From the NCBI GenBank assembly GCA_021018815.1, contig JAITYX010000021.1:6539001-6603000 (forward strand): a stretch of DNA of 64,000 bases. The letters run 5' to 3'. Made by a program: the position numbers and the translations under genes. The DNA comes from Talinum fruticosum (taxonomy: Eukaryota > Streptophyta > Magnoliopsida > Caryophyllales > Talinaceae). The notes under the pieces were generated by a model. The model was given only the letters and a program-made list of their open reading frames with translations. It did no database searches and was not told the origin of the DNA. Positions 12,201-24,614 of the stretch are shown here, piece by piece; the first letter of the stretch is position 1; each line of letters opens with the position of its first letter.

Positions 12201-13433
12201 TTAATTTGTTCGCTTTCATTTGTTTAATTTTGGTTTATTTAAATCCTTGATGTTGAGGATTTATATTTAACTTAACCACTACATTCATTATTGCGTATCC
12301 TCTAATTGACAACACGCTTACATTGGCATTTTCCTTCACTAAAATGTCACCATTAATTGTCATTGTATTTCCACTCACCAACACAATTTTCGATTCAAAG
12401 ATATCTATTTATTAATTTTTCTAGCATCACTGGTAATTTCGTTTGTAAGTTATTCCGCCTGACTCTTGAAGAAGATACAAAAGTCGATATCCATAGTAAT
12501 AATGTTTAGAGATTTTGTCGATTGACATTCATAATTGTGTTTGTAAGTTGAATCTAATCATGCACACTACAAAATTCACAAATCTTATATAAAAGGATTT
12601 TCATTATTTTAAAAGCTAATAGTTAATCAGAAACAAATACAATGTATCGGCCTCAGGGCATCGGATGTCTATTTAGGAAGGATGGGCCCAAGACGACTGG
12701 CCCAATATCAATTGTCAATAAATTGAAACAAAGTGAGTTAGGTTCTTTCTCTCAAGTTTGTACTTTGTAGGTCAATTTTTAATCGCATCCATAAATAGAT
12801 TTGCCTAAAACAAATTGTGCTCACTCAACCGGACCCATAAATCCATGATTTGGACTTCCTTGATGTACTCATCTCACCCTCTCTTTCTCTCTCTCTCTCT
12901 CTCTCATGCACTGGGGAAACGTACAAAACATCTATTATACATATGAAAATATATGCTCTCAGGATATATGTTAACAAATGATTAGACAAAAGAAAAATAG
13001 GAGGGATTTTGTGGGTCAAACATAATGACGTAACACTTGGGAGTATATGTTTTGTAGGAAACATACTGAGGTAAATTTTTTTATGAGAAGTAACCAAAAA
13101 GGGGAGTAAAATAATGCGTATTTGATTGGGAGGATTTTTTTAAAAAATTTGTGATTTAAGGTATATTGATTTTTGTAGATAGAAATTTATTTTCAACCCT
13201 TATTTTGACAGACATTGAAAAATTGGAGAGAATTTCTCGAGAAAGTAAGGTTTCAACCCACTTGCACAATTAGTTTTAACGAAGAGTGGCCCAATGATGA
13301 TTCATGAGTTCCATCTAAAGAATTTCTGACCCAAGTTTTTTATCACGACCCACGACAATGGGTTGTTAACAACCCTCATTATCAACTTATTGGGCCGTTT
13401 CCTGCGTAGGCCCAAGTTACCCAAGTTCAGTTA
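9246..13433. other. Intergenic DNA without recognised genes
   Basis: AT-rich with pyrimidine microsatellites at 11389-11404 and 12884-12904 and one copy of a dispersed repeat at 11577-11735. TGGGCC-type words occur near 12680-12710 and 13270-13420 but no coding exon follows. The short open frames look like chance frames. Confidence 0.5.
11577..11735 (+). repeat. Dispersed repeat rich in TTCGTT/TATGTTCATTTAT words, copy 1
   Basis: It begins TGTCGATTTTATAAGAAAAA and continues with TTTATGTTCATTTATATTTG-type words. Two relatives lie at 54525-54690 (opposite strand) and 60565-60690; all three share the leader TGT(T)CGA(C)TTTA followed by GAAAAA and then the same word-rich body. No terminal repeats were identified. 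Confidence 0.5.
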
Positions 13434-13441
13434 CTTAAGAC

Positions 13442-14335
13442 TAGGGGTGAGCGGTTCCGGTATCCCGTACCAAAACTAGGAACCTTACCCTTACCCCTGT
13501 TTGACCGGTTCTCGAATTTTAGAAACCTTACCCTTACCCTCAGGTTCCGGTTCCTGAATTTTAGGAACCTTACCCTTATCCTCGGGTTCCGATTCCGGTT
13601 CGGGTACCCTATTTATAACAAGACATTAAGAAATTACCTATTTTGTAATGAGAGCACCGATGAGGACGAAGCCGCAAGGGAGAGTTGGGACTCGGGAGTG
13701 GGAGGAAGGAAGGAGGCGACACCAACGCCGACGAGGACTCGGGAGGTGGTCAACGAGCAGACGAGCAGAGAAAGGGCAGAGCAACGTGAAATGAAGGAGC
13801 AAAACAGAGCAACACGAAATGAAGGAGCGAGAAGCGAGCAACGCGAAATGAAGTTCGATTCGTCGAGAGAGCGGACAACGCGAGTCAACGAGCAGCAGCG
13901 AGAGAAAGATAGAGTAGAGCAATGCGAGTCAACGAGCACCAGCAGAGAGAGAGAGCAAAGCAACGCGAGAGAGGCGAAATAAAGGAATGCGAAATGGAGC
14001 AACGCGAAATGACGAGGAGGAAGGAGATTAGGGTTTCTAATAAGTTGGGCCACACATTAGAAATTCAAAAGTAAAAATTTCATGGGGCTCAAAACCGAAA
14101 AATTCGAAAATTTTAGTAACGGATTCGGGTGCCCACGGTTCTAGAACTCTGTCTAAACGAGTTCCAGGTTCCGGCTCCGAGTTTCATTTTAGGAACCTTA
14201 CCCTTACCCATTTGACGAGTTCCTAAATTTTAGGAACCTTACCCTTACCCGTTTGACCGGTTCCGGCTTTGAACCTTACCCGTTTGACCGGTTCCGATCC
14301 GGTTTCGAGGTACCCGTCGATCGTGCTCACCCCTA
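13442..14335. mobile_element. Non-autonomous hAT-like transposon, family A
   Basis: An 894-bp element with 11-bp perfect terminal inverted repeats (TAGGGGTGAGC and GCTCACCCCTA) and a perfect 8-bp target duplication CTTAAGAC at 13434-13441 and 14336-14343. Subterminal zones are packed with AGGAACCTTACCCTTACCC and TTTGACCGGTTCC words in both orientations. The central open frames (13634-14053 minus, 13698-13982 plus) are low-complexity Ser/Leu/Arg-rich sequence without a transposase domain, so it must have depended on a transposase elsewhere. The 503-bp element at 53789 is a relative. Confidence 0.88.
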
Positions 14336-14343
14336 CTTAAGAC

Positions 14344-17300
14344 TGGTAAGTAATTTGTCCATAATATTTAAGTAGGAGATTTTGGAGCTGGGAATACATA
14401 GCAAACTAACTAGAGATTCAAAAATATTCAAAATTCTATATGAATTATTGGACTCAATTCTCGAAACATACTTTAAAAAACCAAATCATTTTTGTACATA
14501 ATTTTTTTTAAAAAATCGACAATTAGACACCCAAAACATCAATGGCGATAATGTTGACGACATTCTTTAAAAATAGCAGATATTTGTTAGTTGCATGATT
14601 CCCTAATGGGAAATATAGAAGAAAATTATAGAAAGTAAATATTTGTTGGGGTGGTTTGTAAGGAGAGTGGAACACTTGATGGATTGACACAACATAGAAA
14701 ATTGCTACAATATTTGTTTGTTTCCAAAAATGTAGAAGAACATATCTAATCCTGGATATTTGTTTCCCTCATTTAAGAGACACAAAGTGGTGCCCTTGAG
14801 TCACCTCAAATCATGCCCAACTATGGGACACTCGACTTAATCAATTTCACTCCATAGATGGGTTTAGGACCTATACCTATAGTTGACTAGGTCCAAGCTA
14901 ATTTGGCCTAGCAAACAGCACCTAATCTAGCTCCTACCCTTAACTAGGGTACCTACAACCCACCAAAAGAATCAAGAGAGAGAAAAAGAAAGCGTGCCAA
15001 AGATGGGAATAGGATATGCCCTAAAATAAAATCTTGACTTGATGCGCGTTTTTCTTTAAAAAAAAAAAAAAAAACTATTTTGTGTAACATTTTATGTTTT
15101 GTTTGTTGAGTTTGATTTGATTTGATTTGAGTCTTTTTAGCCATAATTTTGCACCAAATGTTTTGGTTACCATTCCAATTCAATTCAATGGTATATCAAA
15201 TGTCAATTATTTTTATGGTTTTTTTTTATAAAAAAAACTAAAATGTTGGTGCCTGAACAATAAGTAGCTTGCTCGAGTAGGTGCTTCGTTCATGTCATAA
15301 TATTTCATGATTGATGATTTTTACTATTGATTTTTGTGTTCTGGGGTCCCCTTTGTCTCTTCTTTATGGTAAAAAAGGTGCTTTTAACAAAGGTGAGCTT
15401 TTGAAGAGCCTTTGGGGCTGCTTTGGGAGCTTCGTCGGCAATGCTATTGTCTCTATTTTTAATGTTTATGTTAAAATAGAAAATTTTCAATATTTTTTAA
15501 CTACTGTTTAACCTAAGTTGCTATAATTTCAAACCTTTTATATCAATGTGGAAAGAAATATCACTTTCTAAAAAATATCAATATAAAAGTTATGAAAAGA
15601 AAATGAGAGTTATACTTTATTGGTCCTACTTCAAAAGTTTTTTCTTTTTTAATAAAAAATAAAATAAATTGAATAAAATCTCTCAAAGTGACTTTGTAAC
15701 TGCTGTCCATTTTATTCACTTAAACATGTGAATCTAAAGATAAGAAATCGTCGTAAAAAGTGTCTAGTAATTGGTTAGTGAACTTATTAAAGTGTACAAA
15801 TTTGGTTTCAAATTGTTTGAATAATAGTATAGTAATTTTTGTTATATGAACTCTAAATTAAAATCTTATCTCGGTTCCAGACACAAAATATAATTTCTTC
15901 TAATATGTTTAATTGAAGTAATAGAACTACCTCCTAATATATATTTCATTCTAATGTATGACAAAACTATTTTTATTACTTACCCTGCTACAATATATAA
16001 CTATCTTTACTAGATGTTTTTTTATTTGCTTTGCTATCAATTGAGGAGATAATTTGCTTTAAATTTTAGAGAGAAATTAAATTGTTTGATTCTAAAGGGG
16101 CTTGACTTCTTAATATTCTAAATTACGAGTATCATCTTAAAACCTTGATGATATTTTTTAATTTATTATTTTAGATTATTTATTTATTCTTTTAAAATTT
16201 AGAATGATTGTAAAATGAATGTGTGTAGGGCTCTAATGATTTTTATGTGTTGGATTCTAATAACTTTGATGAGTCACGAACGGTATGAGGTGATAATATG
16301 TACAAGAATGTTGTTGAAAGTGAAATCATTCAATAAAATCAAATGATCGAGAAAAAGAAACTCATAAGTACAATATTGCTCCGTAATTTAATAATTTCTT
16401 AAGTTATGCATTATATAACATTGTTCCATGCATAGCACGGGTCCAGAACTAGTTTTTACTAATGATACTTTGTGAAAATGCATCCGCTACCAAAAAATTA
16501 AATAAAAAAATAAAGCATTATAGTCATAAGGCTTTGTTGTTCGTTTTAGTTGTTAACTATTATAAGTCTGTTACAATTAATTGTTGACTATTACGAGTTG
16601 TTATGAGTGTTTATAATTAGTTGAAATGAATATGTTATGAACAGTTAATTGTTGTAAATATCATTATAAATATCAAAACATGCAGTCCTATATGTTCACA
16701 AACAATCACGATGATGATTATCACCTCTAACTTATCCATTGCAAAAATCATATAAGAGTAATTTCCAAAATCATTCAAGAGGATTGCAATATTCATCTCT
16801 ATCATATAACCCAAAAAAAAAGGAATATGATATGTGCAAGGTAAAAAAAAAAATTTAATACCAAAAATGTCATCTAAATGAATAGGTATAAAGGGAATAT
16901 GGAAAAGCATTGAAGTGAAATAATCTTCTATGAGGAATAATGAAAAGAAGTCTATCATATAATATAACTTAATGAACCATATGTAACAACTTAAATGCAC
17001 ATTGAGTCCAAATCATCAAATTACAACTTCTAACTAATTGAAATTCGCGGATTTGCTATAAAACTCTAACTAAGAAGCCACATGTCCTAATTAACCACAT
17101 AAATTGCAGTAACTTATATGTATATAACTTTAAAAATATAATATTTGTAAGTCATTCGGAATATTTATCTAATGGTTTAAGTTGAATCCACCTTTTCATT
17201 TCTTACAATCCTTTATGTGATGTGTATTACTATTCAATAGAATCCTTTGGGAAAATTGAAAAGATGTCGACGTTGTGTTCTTTTCTAAGTCATATTTGCA

Positions 17301-17479
17301 TTAATTACAATTTAACCTAAATTGGTCGAGTGTTTAGAATCATGGCCTCATTTTAAGCACTTTATCTGGGATTAATTAGTCCTTTTTCTCTTATATGTTA
17401 TTCTCTATTTTTTTTAGTACAGTGGAGAAAATTATCATTACCAACTGAGAGATAATTAGTTGTCATACATGATCTAAAT
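14344..17479. other. AT-rich intergenic DNA
   Basis: No recognised gene, RNA or complete element. Contains an A-run near 15058-15074. Open frames at 14953, 15305, 15311 and 16635 have no recognisable family. Confidence 0.5.
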
Positions 17480-18167
17480 GGAAGAAACATGATTTGTTTC
17501 AAGCCTCTTAGATCATAAGTGATTTCAAGTATTTACGAGTTGCTTTCTTTTGACAACTCTTTGTTAAGTATGTTATTCTACCTTGGATCGAGTCTTATAC
17601 CTTGCATGGATATCTCCTTCTCTGTCATTCTTGCCTCATTGAATATATTTTTGTTCCTGGCTCTCCACAAACAATAGGTTATTTTAGCCATGTATAGCGA
17701 GCATTGTCAATTTGTGTCGTGGCTTGGACTGCTGCATCGGTTTAATGAGGTCTTGTACTTGAACATATTGTTGCTTGGCTTCTCATAGAAGAGAGGACAT
17801 TTTGTAAGACAGATCGATCTGGTTGCACATTTGTAGAAGAGGTGCTAGTGATTTTCGGGGCTATTTAGACATAGGGTACATATCTCCTAAATCTACAAAT
17901 TCCGTGCTTTCAATCTATCTTTGGTGCTTAGCTTGCCTTGCATCATTAACCATATGCAAAAATTGTGCCTCGGTATATTGAAACCGCCCCATGCTAGTTG
18001 AGTTAGTGAAGATCTTGAACAGTTTAGCAACCTTTTGTAGCCCGCGGCTATTGTGTATTGTCCATTTATAGTATGGCTCCATTTCGAGGCTTTATACCCG
18101 GTATAAAGATATCTCTCGGTTTGGTTATTTTCTTCCACCACCACGAGTTTTGGGTAGATCATGTGAC

Positions 18168-19832
18168 CAATGTTAAGAGAACCAACCCATTCATTGACCC
18201 AATTAGGAGAGTGGGTCAATGGATCAATCGGTCGGATCGTTTAGATCGGGTTAGATTGATTGACCCGTTCTCGATTGAATCGGGTTGAACCGCCATGACC
18301 CGCTTGATCATAAAATTATTCTCTATATATCTTCAACTATTTTTTTCATTGTTATTGTCCTTTTTATATTTAATTAAAAAAATGACATATTTTATAAAAA
18401 AAAACTTAAAAACTAGTAAATTATATCATATTGTCAAAAAAAAAAAGGCCCATTTATATATCAAACAAGAAAGGCCAATTTAAATTTAAATTCCCTAAAA
18501 AACCTTATAAAAGCAAATTAAATTACAACCCTAAAAATCTTTAAAAAAGTAAAATAATAAAAATTATAACCTTAACTTAAAACCCAATTAAATTACAACC
18601 CTAAAAAATCTTTTAAAAAGTAAAATAATAAAAATTATAACCTTAACTTAAAACCCTCGGTTGCCACGTGACCCTTCTCCTCCTTTCTCTCTCCTCTAAC
18701 CCTTCTTCGTTCTTGCATCTCTGCTCGCTCCTTCTCACTTGTCCTCCAACCGCCTACTTTTTCTTAACATACTACCTTGATTGATTCTTCGGTCCCCCTC
18801 CCCTCCCACTCCCCATCCCATTTTCTCTCCCTCTCCTTTTCTCTCTCATTTGCTCGATCTACTCTTTCTCTGTGCTCTTTGAGCATCTCCGTCCCCTTAT
18901 CTCTCTAGGGGCACCCCATTAAAACCAATCTAGAGCCAAACCAGAGAGAAGCATCATCGAAAAAGACAATCTAGAGCCCGACCGGAGGGGAGCGAGAGAC
19001 GTCGGCGAGCACCACAACCGAGGCAAGACCGGCGCCAAGGCAAGGCAAAGATGAGGAGACCGGTGTAGCCGGAGAGAAAGGAAGACTAAGAGAGGAAAGT
19101 AGGAAAATAAGTTAGGGTTTCTAAAATCACGGTTGAACCGCGAGTTGCTCGGTTCATCCGAGTGGAGCGAGATTGACCGATTCGGACCGGGTTTTTCCAA
19201 TTTGATTATCTAAATGAATCTACACATTAAATTGCCCATTAAAGCTACCGGTTCGTGTTTTGATTAGACTCAGCAAGCCGACTCGAACCGAGCAGGTCAA
19301 CCCGAACGACTCGAAATCCAAACCGAACCGACATCCGAAACAGTTGAACCGATTTTGACCGAAAATCGAAATGAACCGACTCGAACCGAACCGACCCGAA
19401 TGCAAAATGACCCGAACCGAAACCGAAATGACCCGAACCTAAAATGACCCGAACCGAATTAGATCCGAATCGATTTAACCCCAATAAAAGTGACCCAACC
19501 CACATTTTTTTTGTTGGGTCTCTCATGATGGACTTTTGTGCCTATAGTGGTACAATTTTGAATCGATTTTGACCCAAAAAGTGACCCGATTACGATTAGA
19601 TCCGAAATTAACCCGAATCGAACCCGAACGAGATTGACCCGAAGTTGACCCGAATCGAAACCAAACGAACCCGAACGAGATCGACCCGAAGTTCACCCGA
19701 ACCCGAAACCGAACCGGACCCGAACAAGATCGACCCGAAGTTAACCCGAACCGAACCCAAACCGAATGACCCGATTGCCGGTATAGTTTCGATCGGTCGA
19801 ACCGGCCGGTTCGGTCGATTTTCGTAATATAG
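18168..19832. mobile_element. Non-autonomous hAT-like element inserted in a LINE, family C
   Basis: A 1665-bp insert flanked by a perfect 8-bp duplication CATGTGAC (18160-18167 and 19833-19840). Ends are weakly inverted (CAATGTTAAGAGAACC against CTATATTACGAAAATC, 11 of 16 positions). The right third is made of diverged GACCCGAACCGAA/GAAGTTGACCC words, which create low-complexity open frames on both strands (19245-19835). A pyrimidine-rich middle (18660-18900) and a 70-bp tandem duplication (18516-18655) lie inside. No transposase is visible. Confidence 0.75.
18516..18655. repeat. Two-copy tandem duplication, period about 70 bp
   Basis: The unit starting AATTAAATTACAACCCTAAA and ending in AACTTAAAACCC is repeated, the second copy starting at 18586. 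Copies differ by a few bases in the A-runs. Confidence 0.8.
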
Positions 19833-21185
19833 CATGTGACAGTCTAAATGATGCTTGATTTCGGATATAGTTCATTTACCCATTTCACCCGGAGGCATTC
19901 TTTATCTCGCTATTAGATACCAAAGGTGTTTAGCCATATAGTCTGCTTTATTTCACACTTTGCGGTTCTTAATCCCTAAACCTTCCGCATTCTTTGGTGT
20001 GCATACTAGATCCCATGCTACAAGTGGTGTTTTGGTGTATTTGGAATCTTGCCCCCATAAGAAGTTTCTGCGAGACTGTTCAACCTCTTTAATCACTCTA
20101 ACTGGTAGGATAAAGAGGAATAACTAGTATAGAGAACATAACAGATTAATGACTTTCACTCTACCTGTATATGACAGATGCCTTATTTTCCAAGCATTGT
20201 ATCCTACTAATAATCTTCTCAATCAGTCTACTACGGTTCTCTCTCTCCCACCTTTTGGTACAGAGTGGAATGCCGAGGTACTTTATGGGGAAAGTCCCCA
20301 CAAACCAGCTTCTTCCTTTTCCAGGTTGGAGACTCTTGTAATATAAATCTAAGATTTGGTTGCATTGACATGTAATCTAGATATCTCGGAAAAATCATGT
20401 AATCCTTCCATGAGGATTTGAGCCGAGTTAGGATAAACTTTACAGAACAACATTATATCATCAACAAAGCAAAAATTTACAAGGTTCAAATTTATGCACA
20501 TAGGGTAAAATCCGTAATTTGAATGTTGGGCCTTCGAGTAGTAGTATACTTGTTAGGTATTCAGCGACAAGGACAAAGAGTAATGGGGATATCGGATCTC
20601 CTTGTTTAAGCCCCTTACCACCATCAAATCTGCCATAGTCAGTTCCATTGATATTGATAGTATATGTTATTCTCTTACGTATAGCCGAGCTCACATTATT
20701 TTCATAATTCCAACATTTCACTTTTGGAATATGAGATACGACCTGCCAAAAATTCGAATTGAGTCAAATTTAGCTCTAATAAATTAAACAAGTTTAAATT
20801 CGGGTCAAATTTTTATCTTGACTATAAAATTAAGAAAAATGTTATGTTCTGATTCAAAATTCCAACAAAAAAATTCATGACCTGCCCGACTTTTTTAGGT
20901 TAAATAAGTTCAAATAATCGAGTTACACAAAATTTTAACAGAGCTACTAAGATCATTATTTTTATCATATATTTGTTTTAAAAATTAAAATGAGATATAT
21001 CCAAATTGTATCTAAAAAATCTAATGTAAGTAAAGTGTACATCCAATGTAATTAATTTATCCATAATAAATAAAGCAAAGTTACATAAACATTGCTTGCG
21101 TTAAATCCTATATTTAAAAATTGTTTACTGTTTTATTACTCTACAGAATGGGAAAAAAAGGTCAAGCTGGATTGATTACTATACA

Positions 21186-22392
21186 TAGGGGTGTGCGAAA
21201 AAATCGAAACCGAAAAACCGATCCGAAAAACCGAAAAATCGATAAAAAACGGTTAACCAATTAATTTTTTATGAAAAATCGGTTCGGTTAACCGAACCGG
21301 AATTTTTTCGGATACAATTCGCGTTTTGAAAATTTTCGGTTAACCGTCGTTTAACCGATCCGAAATTTTTTTAAAAAACGCTTGAAATGGGGAATGGAAA
21401 GGAAACCCTCGTCTCTCTCTCCTCTCGCCTCCCCCTCTTGCTGCGGTTCTCTCGCGCCGTTGTCCTCTCACTCCCTTGCTGCCCGGTTGTCGCTCCCTCC
21501 TCTCTCTCTCTCTCTCCCTCTCGCCTCCCCATCTTGCTGCGGTTCTCTCGCGCCGTTGTCCTCTCACTCCCTTGCTGCCCGGCTTGTCGCTCCCCTCCTC
21601 TCTCTCTCTCTCCCTCTGCCTCCCCCTCTGTCCTTGTTTTACGGCAGGCAACCGGCGACCTACCGGCAATCCGCCACCGATCACGGCCCGGCAACGCTCC
21701 TCTCACTCTCTTGCTGCGGTTCTCTCACCCAGCTTGTCGCTCCCCTCTTCTCTGTCTCCCTCTCTGTCCTCGTTCGCGGCGAGCAACCGGCGACGTACCG
21801 GCAATCTGCCGATGATTACCGGCCCGGCGACGCTCCTCTCACTCTCTTGCTGCGGTTCTCTCGCCCGGTTGTCGCTCCCCTCCTCTCTCTCTCTCTCTCT
21901 CGCCTCCCCCTCTGTCCTCGTTCTACGGCAACCGGCGACCTATCGACTATTACCGGCGGCGACGCTATACTCGGGTTCCCCCTCTTTTTTTTATTTTTTT
22001 ATTTTTATTTTTTGCGAGAATTTGTGTTTTTGCCGGAATTTGTTGACTTCACTTTGTGTATTATAGTTCAAGGACAATTTGTTTTGCTACTAAGAGTTTT
22101 AGATTTAATTTTGTCTGTGCGAGAATAGATTTTTAGATTTAATTTTGCGAGAACTTTGAATTTTTTTTTTCAAGTAACGGTTAACCGTAAACCGATCCGA
22201 TTTTTCTGGTTAACCGGAATTTTCGGTTCGGTTACGGATCGGGAATTTTGCGATCCGGAATTCGGTTAACCGACATTTCGGTTAACCGGAAAATTCAGAT
22301 CGGTTACGGTTCGGGTTTTTCACTATCCGAAATTCCGGTTAATCGATTTTCGGTTAACCGAAAATGCGGTTAACCGGTTTTGTACGCCCCTA
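21186..22392. mobile_element. Non-autonomous hAT-like transposon, family B
   Basis: A 1207-bp element starting TAGGGGTGTGCG and ending GTACGCCCCTA, with an imperfect 8-bp duplication (ACTATACA against AACATACA, 6 of 8). Both subterminal regions hold many copies of the self-complementary word CGGTTAACCG with GAAAAACCGA/AATTTTCGG. The centre (21420-21960) is a diverged repeat of about 110-200 bp containing TTGCTGCGGTTCTCTC and long CTCTCTC tracts. The overlapping frames of 142-248 residues there (Pro/Leu/Ser-rich, several frames at once) are products of this low-complexity sequence, not genes. Confidence 0.78.
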
Positions 22393-22593
22393 AACATACA
22401 TACGAGCTATTCCATAAAATACTAGACATGTCGAATTGTCTTGGGATATCTTAAACCTACTTTTTGTTTGCTAATAGTTTGGGTTAATGTCATGGTCATA
22501 AAAATGAAGGTGATTTTATTTCATTACAATGGATATGCTTATAAAAAATAAGAATATATTTTGAACATACTCATGAAATAATTATGAAATCAA

Positions 22594-22668
22594 GAGTTCG
22601 TATCTTAATTGGTATAAGAGTGGAGTTTCCATACTCTTCATTAGGGTTTGAATTTTGTTGGACACAAT
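22594..22668 (+). other. tRNA-like block, possible SINE head
   Basis: CTTAATTGGTATAAGAG resembles a tRNA D arm (pol III A box), and GGGTTTGAATTTT about 36 bases on resembles the T arm (B box). That spacing is close to a real tRNA, but the arms do not pair well. It may be the head of a degenerate tRNA-derived SINE or a tRNA pseudogene. Confidence 0.3.
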
Positions 22669-22728
22669 TTTCCTGGTGAAAAGTTGCGAACTCCTATAGG
22701 TTTCTAATGGGCTTGAAGACAGAGTTAG

Positions 22729-24614
22729 TTTAACACCCCCAATTTGACCATTATTAATTTATACTCCATAGATAAACACATCGGAATAACGCAACGGAAT
22801 ATTAAGTTATGTGAGGGCGTTACCGCCGTCCCTCATCGAGAGACAAGGCTAAACATTAAAATATGATAACACGACAATCTTTTTCATCCGCATCAACCGC
22901 CCAAACTCATAGTTCCATAACTCCATAACCAATATTTACACAACTCTAACCATTAAACATGAATTCTTCCCCCAAAAGGCAACTTACCATTTAACAAAGG
23001 TACCGACTAGTCGCTAATAAACCTCCACAAGAGTACAAAGACTAATTGACCAAAAGCCAACCATTAAAGCTAATTATACTATATATACTTAAGAGTAAGA
23101 GCCAAAGAACAGTCACTACTCCGAGTCGGCATTTCGTGGTTTGTTTACTCCTATCTCTTCCTGCTGAATGCTAGCATGTTTTTCTCTTCCTAAAAACAAT
23201 TATAAAAACAAGAATGAGCCATAGGCCCAAGCATGTTACCCTTGTACTTGTAAAAATATTATAAAAGCCGAGTGAGCGTGCGCAGTACATTTGAAATTGG
23301 TTTTAAAAGTTATTTATGTGTAAAACTGCAGAAATTCACTATGCATTAAGTATTGGAATATCTTAGGATCCATTTCCGGACATATGAATGTCATGGCGAT
23401 TCTGTGAGGTCATCATATATGTAACTATGACTCGTATAAACAATCCATTCATTTATCTCGATCGATCGTGGAGGGCCCTGTGAACTGTAATCGTGATCGT
23501 AAGCTGTAACTTTGTCCGTAAACTGTAATCGTAAACCGTAAGCTGTAATCGTGTTCGTAAGCTGTAAGTGTGAACTGTAATTGTGTTTGTAAACTGTAAT
23601 CGTGTCTGCAAACCGTAATCGTGAACTGTAATCGTGTCCGTAAATTGTAACTATGAACTGTAATCGTGTTCGTAAACTGTAATCGTAAACTTTAATCGTG
23701 TCTATAAACTATAATCGTGTTCGTAAACCGTAATCGTGTTCGTAAGCTGTAATCGTGAATTGTAGCGTGTGTGTAAATTGTAGCTGTGAATTGTAAGCGT
23801 GTCTATAAACTGTAATCGTGAATTGTAACTATAAATTGTAAGTCAGTGATCTGTGAAGTGGGTTTAAATTATTTGTATTATTAAAACAAGAAACTTAATA
23901 ATAAAGATGAACACTTTGGAAAAGGTACACGCAATAACATACCTCGATGTTTTAGATACTCCCTTTTAGGTCCTTGTTCGGATCCTTTCTGTTCATTAAA
24001 CTTTGATTTAGCCTCTAGTTTAAAGGGTGGAAAATGGTGGTGGAAGGAATTTGTGGTTGCCGGTGGCCGGCGAAAGTTGGACCATGAGCCAGCAACAGCA
24101 GACAAGGGAAGTGAGGGGGTTGGGAGAGTGAGAAGATAGGCTAATGCTTTTTTTTTTTCCTGCTTTTTGCCTTCCAATTCCATCCACCCCTTGCCTCTAT
24201 TTATAGGCTTAGCTTGCTGAGTCCAATTTTGCTTCTTCTTCTACTTTTTGTCTAATTAACAATTAATTCATACTTATCTTAAACAAATTTAACCACATGG
24301 CTAATTTGTAACCTCACACATGGCTTAATTTATAATCACATATTTTATTTTCTTTCTCTTTTTTTTTCTTTTCCTTAACTATTAAGCAAATTGATAAATT
24401 TTTCCGATTCAAAATTTGTGATGTTCGGATATATGTATATTTAGATAATTATCTATGCTATGAGGCACTTATAAATTCATAATAAATTTTTCAATTTTTG
24501 TATGTCCTAACATGTCTATAATTTTACGCGGCTCATTGCTTTGCAAAACAATATATTTTATAATTAACATGGCATTGAAAATAATTTAATTTAATTAGGT
24601 AATGGGGTGTTACA
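22729..24614. mobile_element. Probable solo LTR of an LTR retrotransposon
   Basis: Termini are TTTAACACCCC and GGGGTGTTACA, matching the TGTAACACCCC...GGGGTGTTACA ends common in plant LTRs, with TG changed to TT on the left. The length is 1886 bp. A promoter-like CTATTTATAGG lies near 24195-24210 and the middle holds a minisatellite. No internal retrotransposon domains flank it. The expected 5-bp duplication is not exact (GTTAG against GATTA), which lowers confidence. Confidence 0.5.
23480..23845. repeat. Degenerate minisatellite, AACTGTAATCGTG-type unit
   Basis: About twenty or more diverged head-to-tail copies of a roughly 13-19-bp unit built from CGTAAACTGTAATCGTG; spacing varies as TGTTCG/TGTCCG segments are gained or lost. 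Units follow each other with no unique spacers, so it is not a CRISPR array. It lies inside the probable solo LTR. Confidence 0.85.

Larger units (their letters stand above)
17480..20755 (-). mobile_element. Degenerate LINE (non-LTR retrotransposon), split by a hAT-like insertion
   Basis: Minus-strand conceptual translation shows reverse transcriptase motifs at 20461-20755: ININGTDYGRFDGG, then GLKQGDPISPLLFVLVAEYL, then an FVDD catalytic box reached only after a frame change near 20458-20475. Below the insertion, 17893-18160 gives a zf-RVT-like region (NIPRHNFCIWLMMQGKLSTKDRLKAR), and 17640-17680 gives an ARNKNIFNEAR-like tail. Several stops and frame changes show it is dead. The hAT-like element 18168-19832 splits it and leaves an 8-bp duplication of LINE sequence. 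Borders are approximate; no poly(A) tail or target duplication was fixed. Confidence 0.8.

Noticed and set aside
13634..14053. 139-residue open frame and overlapping frames
   Set aside because: Inside a non-autonomous hAT-like element; repetitive Ser/Leu/Arg product with no domain.
21382..22128. 248-residue open frame on the plus strand
   Set aside because: It lies in CT-rich repeats of a hAT-like element, three frames of the same strand are open together, and the product is low-complexity Pro/Leu/Ser.
23480..23845. CRISPR-like array
   Set aside because: Units of about 13-19 bp follow each other without unique spacers, vary in length and diverge; the context is a plant LTR. It is a minisatellite.
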